Below, in pieces: positions 61,652 through 64,000 of a DNA stretch of 64,000 nt. Origin of the DNA: Bacteroidota bacterium (GTDB lineage Bacteria > Bacteroidota > Bacteroidia > NS11-12g > UBA955). The position numbers and the translations under genes are program-made. The notes beneath the pieces were generated by a model that was not told the origin of the DNA, did no database searches, and was given only the letters and a program-made list of their open reading frames with translations. The stretch covers positions 1-64,000 of the forward strand of contig JAEUUL010000001.1 in NCBI GenBank assembly GCA_016787485.1, given 5' to 3'. Numbering within the stretch: the first letter of the stretch is position 1; each line of letters opens with the position of its first letter.

Positions 61652-62551
61652 TCAGGGCAGTATAACCTGCCATACTGCTTCGGTAAATGCACCGGTCACA
61701 CCATATCCTCCGGGTATATTTCCCTGCAGTGCACCCGGTATTTGGGTGATGGACTGCTGCTGCCATAAATGGGCATTCCGGGTGTTGTAATAGTTGTATA
61801 AAAACGGATCGGTATTCTCAAGGTGAACGGTCAACTTTAACGGACGCTGATAATTTGTTTTTACCAATTTATCGGTGGTATAAAACTCAAGTTTTTGATT
61901 TACTCCGTTGAATGTTGCATCGGTAAACAGCAATTCGCGAGAGGTATAATTGTTGAAATTGTTTTGTAAAAATGGCAATTCCCTGCCTCCGATACTGACA
62001 ATGGATTCCTGAATCATACTGTCCGCGAGTACGCCCATAAAATCATAAATGTACTGATAATATGTTTTGGTTACATATAACCTGTATTGATTCTCATAAC
62101 GGGCACTGTCTGCAATGGTTACCCGCATGATAAAACTCCTTCCCACACCGGCCACCAGTCCGGTAGCCGTATCCAGTGCGGGTATCACCACTCTGGAAGG
62201 GATCTGCCCATTCACGGTAAAACTGCCCAAAGTATGCTGTACGTTCACCGAAAAACTGTCTCCGGGTTTGAATATTTTCGCAGCCGCATAATTTCCGCTT
62301 ACGATGTGATTCATTGTGGCTGCAGAGATACCGTTTTTCATCAATTCAATCTGTGCATCAGAAATAAAAACAGGGTTTTCCAGAATCTGGGAGCTACGCC
62401 AGAAAGTGGCTCTGGATGGACTATCCGGATTGATATACATATGAAAAACCGGCACCGGATTCATCTTTGTTTTCGGCGTGAAGGGTACCTCCCGCACACA
62501 GGCTGAAATCAAGATAAAAAAAGGAAACAATATGAATATTCTGTTCTTCAA
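61652..62551 (-). CDS. DUF4249 family lipoprotein (second copy)
   Basis: The 299-residue lipoprotein has lipobox FILISAC (Cys18) and the DUF4249 layout: an N-terminal adhesion-like strand region and a C-terminal half with INPDSPSRATFWRSSQIL and NAHLWQQQSITQIPGALQ. Its ATG overlaps the receptor stop by 4 bp. It differs clearly in sequence from the copy at 1550, so the two pairs are paralogous rather than recently duplicated. Confidence 0.85.
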   Translation of the reverse strand: MKNRIFILFPFFILISACVREVPFTPKTKMNPVPVFHMYINPDSPSRATFWRSSQILENPVFISDAQIELMKNGISAATMNHIVSGNYAAAKIFKPGDSFSVNVQHTLGSFTVNGQIPSRVVIPALDTATGLVAGVGRSFIMRVTIADSARYENQYRLYVTKTYYQYIYDFMGVLADSMIQESIVSIGGRELPFLQNNFNNYTSRELLFTDATFNGVNQKLEFYTTDKLVKTNYQRPLKLTVHLENTDPFLYNYYNTRNAHLWQQQSITQIPGALQGNIPGGYGVTGAFTEAVWQVILP

Positions 62552-64000
62552 AAAGCAATTTTAAAACTGATGTTTGGCAACAATGGCAACATACTGGTTT
62601 GAAACAATTTCCGGTTGCCCTGTTTGTCGTATCCCAGAGTCAGATAAAAAGGATTCAGCCGGTTGTAAACATTAAATAAACCTACGGTCCAGGTGCGGGT
62701 ATACTGCACTTTACTTTTTACAAAAGACACTGCTATATCGAGCCGGTGATTGTCTCTGGAACGGGCAATATTCCGGTCGCCATAAATAAATATTTCCCGA
62801 TAAGGGTCACTGGGTGTGCCCGAGATATAGGAACCCACAGGCAGCGTAAATGCAAATCCGGAATTATACATCCACGAAAGAGAGCCTTGTATTCCCTTTG
62901 CCAACTGATATACGGCCGCCACATAAAGGTTGTGTCTCCGGTCATACCTTGCCGGAAATGTTTTACCCTGATTGAGGCCGGCAAACTGCCGCTGATTCCA
63001 CATGAGTGTGTAGGCAAGCCAGCCAGTAAGCCTGCCACGGTGCTTTTCCGCCAGTAATTCCATGCCCCAGGCCTCTCCTTTTCCCTGGGTTACAGCATCT
63101 TCCCAGTTGATGGCTGAGGTTACATATCCTGCATTGTCTTTGTACTCCAGCAGGTGATTCAGTTTTTTGTAAAAAACCTCAGACCCCAGCTGCCAGTAGC
63201 GAAATTCATGGGTATGCCCCAGACTGATCTGGTCGCACTGACTGGGTTTGAAATTCACACTGGACGGCACCCACAAATCGCTGGGCAAACCCAGAGTCAG
63301 ATTGGTAAGTAAATGAAAAAACTGGCGGGTGCGGGTGGCAGATGCCCTGACCCAATCATTTTTACCCAGATGAAATTTGCCCTGCAATCTCGGCTCGGGC
63401 AAATAATAGCGCTTTGAGGCATCAATAAAAAACACCGCCATACGAATACCTGCTGTCCCAAACCACCTTTCTCCCCATTGCCCCTGAATTTCGCCATAAC
63501 CTGCCACCTCGTAATTCAACACATTCGGATCATTAAAAATAACTTCATTTTCCGTGCTGTCTATGCGGCTAAGCAGGCTGCGGTTTCCTGGTATAAACTG
63601 ATGGCGGGTGGCAGACAATCCAAACTCTGCTGCCATCCCATTTGTGATGCGGTGAATCAATCCTGCAGAAACTTCTGCATCCAGTATCCCATTGCGCAAC
63701 CTGTATTGCGTAAAATCGTTGATGCCATTGCCGGGAGTGTTTTTCTGTGTTTTTTCAAAGCGATAATTCTGGCGGAATGAATAATTGTAACCTGTGGTGT
63801 GTGCCTTGATGAGTATCCCTGTTCGCTTGTCCGGCTGATACTGCCAGCGAAGGGTTGCCACGGTATTGCCCCAATTGGACAATTGCTGACGTCTCTCATT
63901 GATGCGTATTTCTGCATTTTCCGAATGTGCTTTTTCATCCAGGCCTATTACATCGCGGCCTGTATACGCAGAGAGAGTAAGGCGGCTGCGGTTGCTAAAC
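62548..64000 (-). CDS. TonB-dependent receptor, C-terminal part (5' end outside window)
   Basis: The frame is open to the end of the window, with receptor-like sequence (RSRLTLSAYTGRDVIGLDEK) before the first in-frame TTG near 63882. About 483 residues of barrel are visible, ending in SFKIAF. It pairs with the DUF4249 gene through an ATGA overlap. Plug domain and signal peptide lie outside the window. Substrate unknown. Confidence 0.9.
   Translation of the reverse strand, partial: FSNRSRLTLSAYTGRDVIGLDEKAHSENAEIRINERRQQLSNWGNTVATLRWQYQPDKRTGILIKAHTTGYNYSFRQNYRFEKTQKNTPGNGINDFTQYRLRNGILDAEVSAGLIHRITNGMAAEFGLSATRHQFIPGNRSLLSRIDSTENEVIFNDPNVLNYEVAGYGEIQGQWGERWFGTAGIRMAVFFIDASKRYYLPEPRLQGKFHLGKNDWVRASATRTRQFFHLLTNLTLGLPSDLWVPSSVNFKPSQCDQISLGHTHEFRYWQLGSEVFYKKLNHLLEYKDNAGYVTSAINWEDAVTQGKGEAWGMELLAEKHRGRLTGWLAYTLMWNQRQFAGLNQGKTFPARYDRRHNLYVAAVYQLAKGIQGSLSWMYNSGFAFTLPVGSYISGTPSDPYREIFIYGDRNIARSRDNHRLDIAVSFVKSKVQYTRTWTVGLFNVYNRLNPFYLTLGYDKQGNRKLFQTSMLPLLPNISFKIAF

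Noticed and set aside
1-64000. tRNA, rRNA or riboswitch genes
   Set aside because: I saw no cloverleaf-like or rRNA sequence in the gaps between genes; the absence was judged by eye only.

Overview
The window comes from a member of the Bacteroidota, most likely a free-living Chitinophagia/Sphingobacteriia-like lineage. Evidence: TonB-dependent receptor + DUF4249 lipoprotein pairs at both ends, two type IX secretion (T9SS) cargo proteins, gldH, an OmpA protein with TSP3 calcium repeats, an S46 dipeptidyl peptidase, a DUF3822-rsmD-coaD cluster, and Bacteroidota promoters of the TAnnTTTG type. No rRNA or tRNA gene was seen. The genus cannot be fixed from this sequence.

Layout. 1-2440: 3' part of a TonB-dependent receptor and its DUF4249 lipoprotein. 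2441-5339: decayed intergenic repeats, a small TonB-C protein and uvrB. 5379-5563: a 185-bp MITE-like element beside a Crp/Fnr gene. 5603-9682: a sulfide-detoxification block (Crp/Fnr regulator, persulfide dioxygenase-rhodanese, heavy-metal-associated (HMA) mini-protein, sulfide:quinone oxidoreductase). 9769-19717: fused 2-oxoacid dehydrogenase E1, two large T9SS cargo proteins, a parvulin-like protein and a lipoprotein. 19801-21688: flippase and dut. 21692-31567: a type III-A CRISPR-Cas island with a stand-alone reverse transcriptase and an unrecognised two-TM membrane protein, bounded by a perfect 96-bp duplication of the dut 3' end. 31750-49971: housekeeping and envelope genes (sugar nucleotidyltransferase, TPR and DUF4292 lipoproteins, EnvC-like protein, hbd, Rieske-like lipoprotein, OmpA, M1 peptidase, rsmD/coaD, NUDIX/pyrE, arsC-like, porin, DUF2892). 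50154-52328: DPP7-type S46 peptidase. 52424-55445: an AT-rich three-gene island bounded by a 32-bp duplication of the yifB 3' end; its first gene carries an eight-copy TGTAC repeat inside the signal peptide and is out of frame as sequenced. 55446-64000: yifB, gldH, lpxK, SGNH hydrolase, beta-CASP nuclease, YdeI-like protein and a second DUF4249/TonB-receptor pair, cut by the window end.

How the genes may work together. (1) The Crp/Fnr protein probably controls a sulfide/persulfide regulon: near-identical 14-bp palindromes (GTGAY-N4-GTCAC) lie at the same distance upstream of the -7 element of the dioxygenase-rhodanese gene, the SQR gene and a distant DUF2892 gene. (2) The CRISPR operon encodes an HD-less Cas10 with an intact GGDD cyclase motif and no recognisable CARF effector; the membrane protein in the middle of the operon is the natural candidate for a new cyclic-oligoadenylate-triggered effector. 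(3) The TGTAC tract looks like a slipped-strand phase switch for a cysteine-rich secreted protein. (4) Both accessory islands sit at the 3' end of a core gene whose last bases are duplicated, although neither carries an integrase. (5) Many genes have a -7 element only 4-9 nt before the start codon, which suggests widespread leaderless or near-leaderless transcripts.
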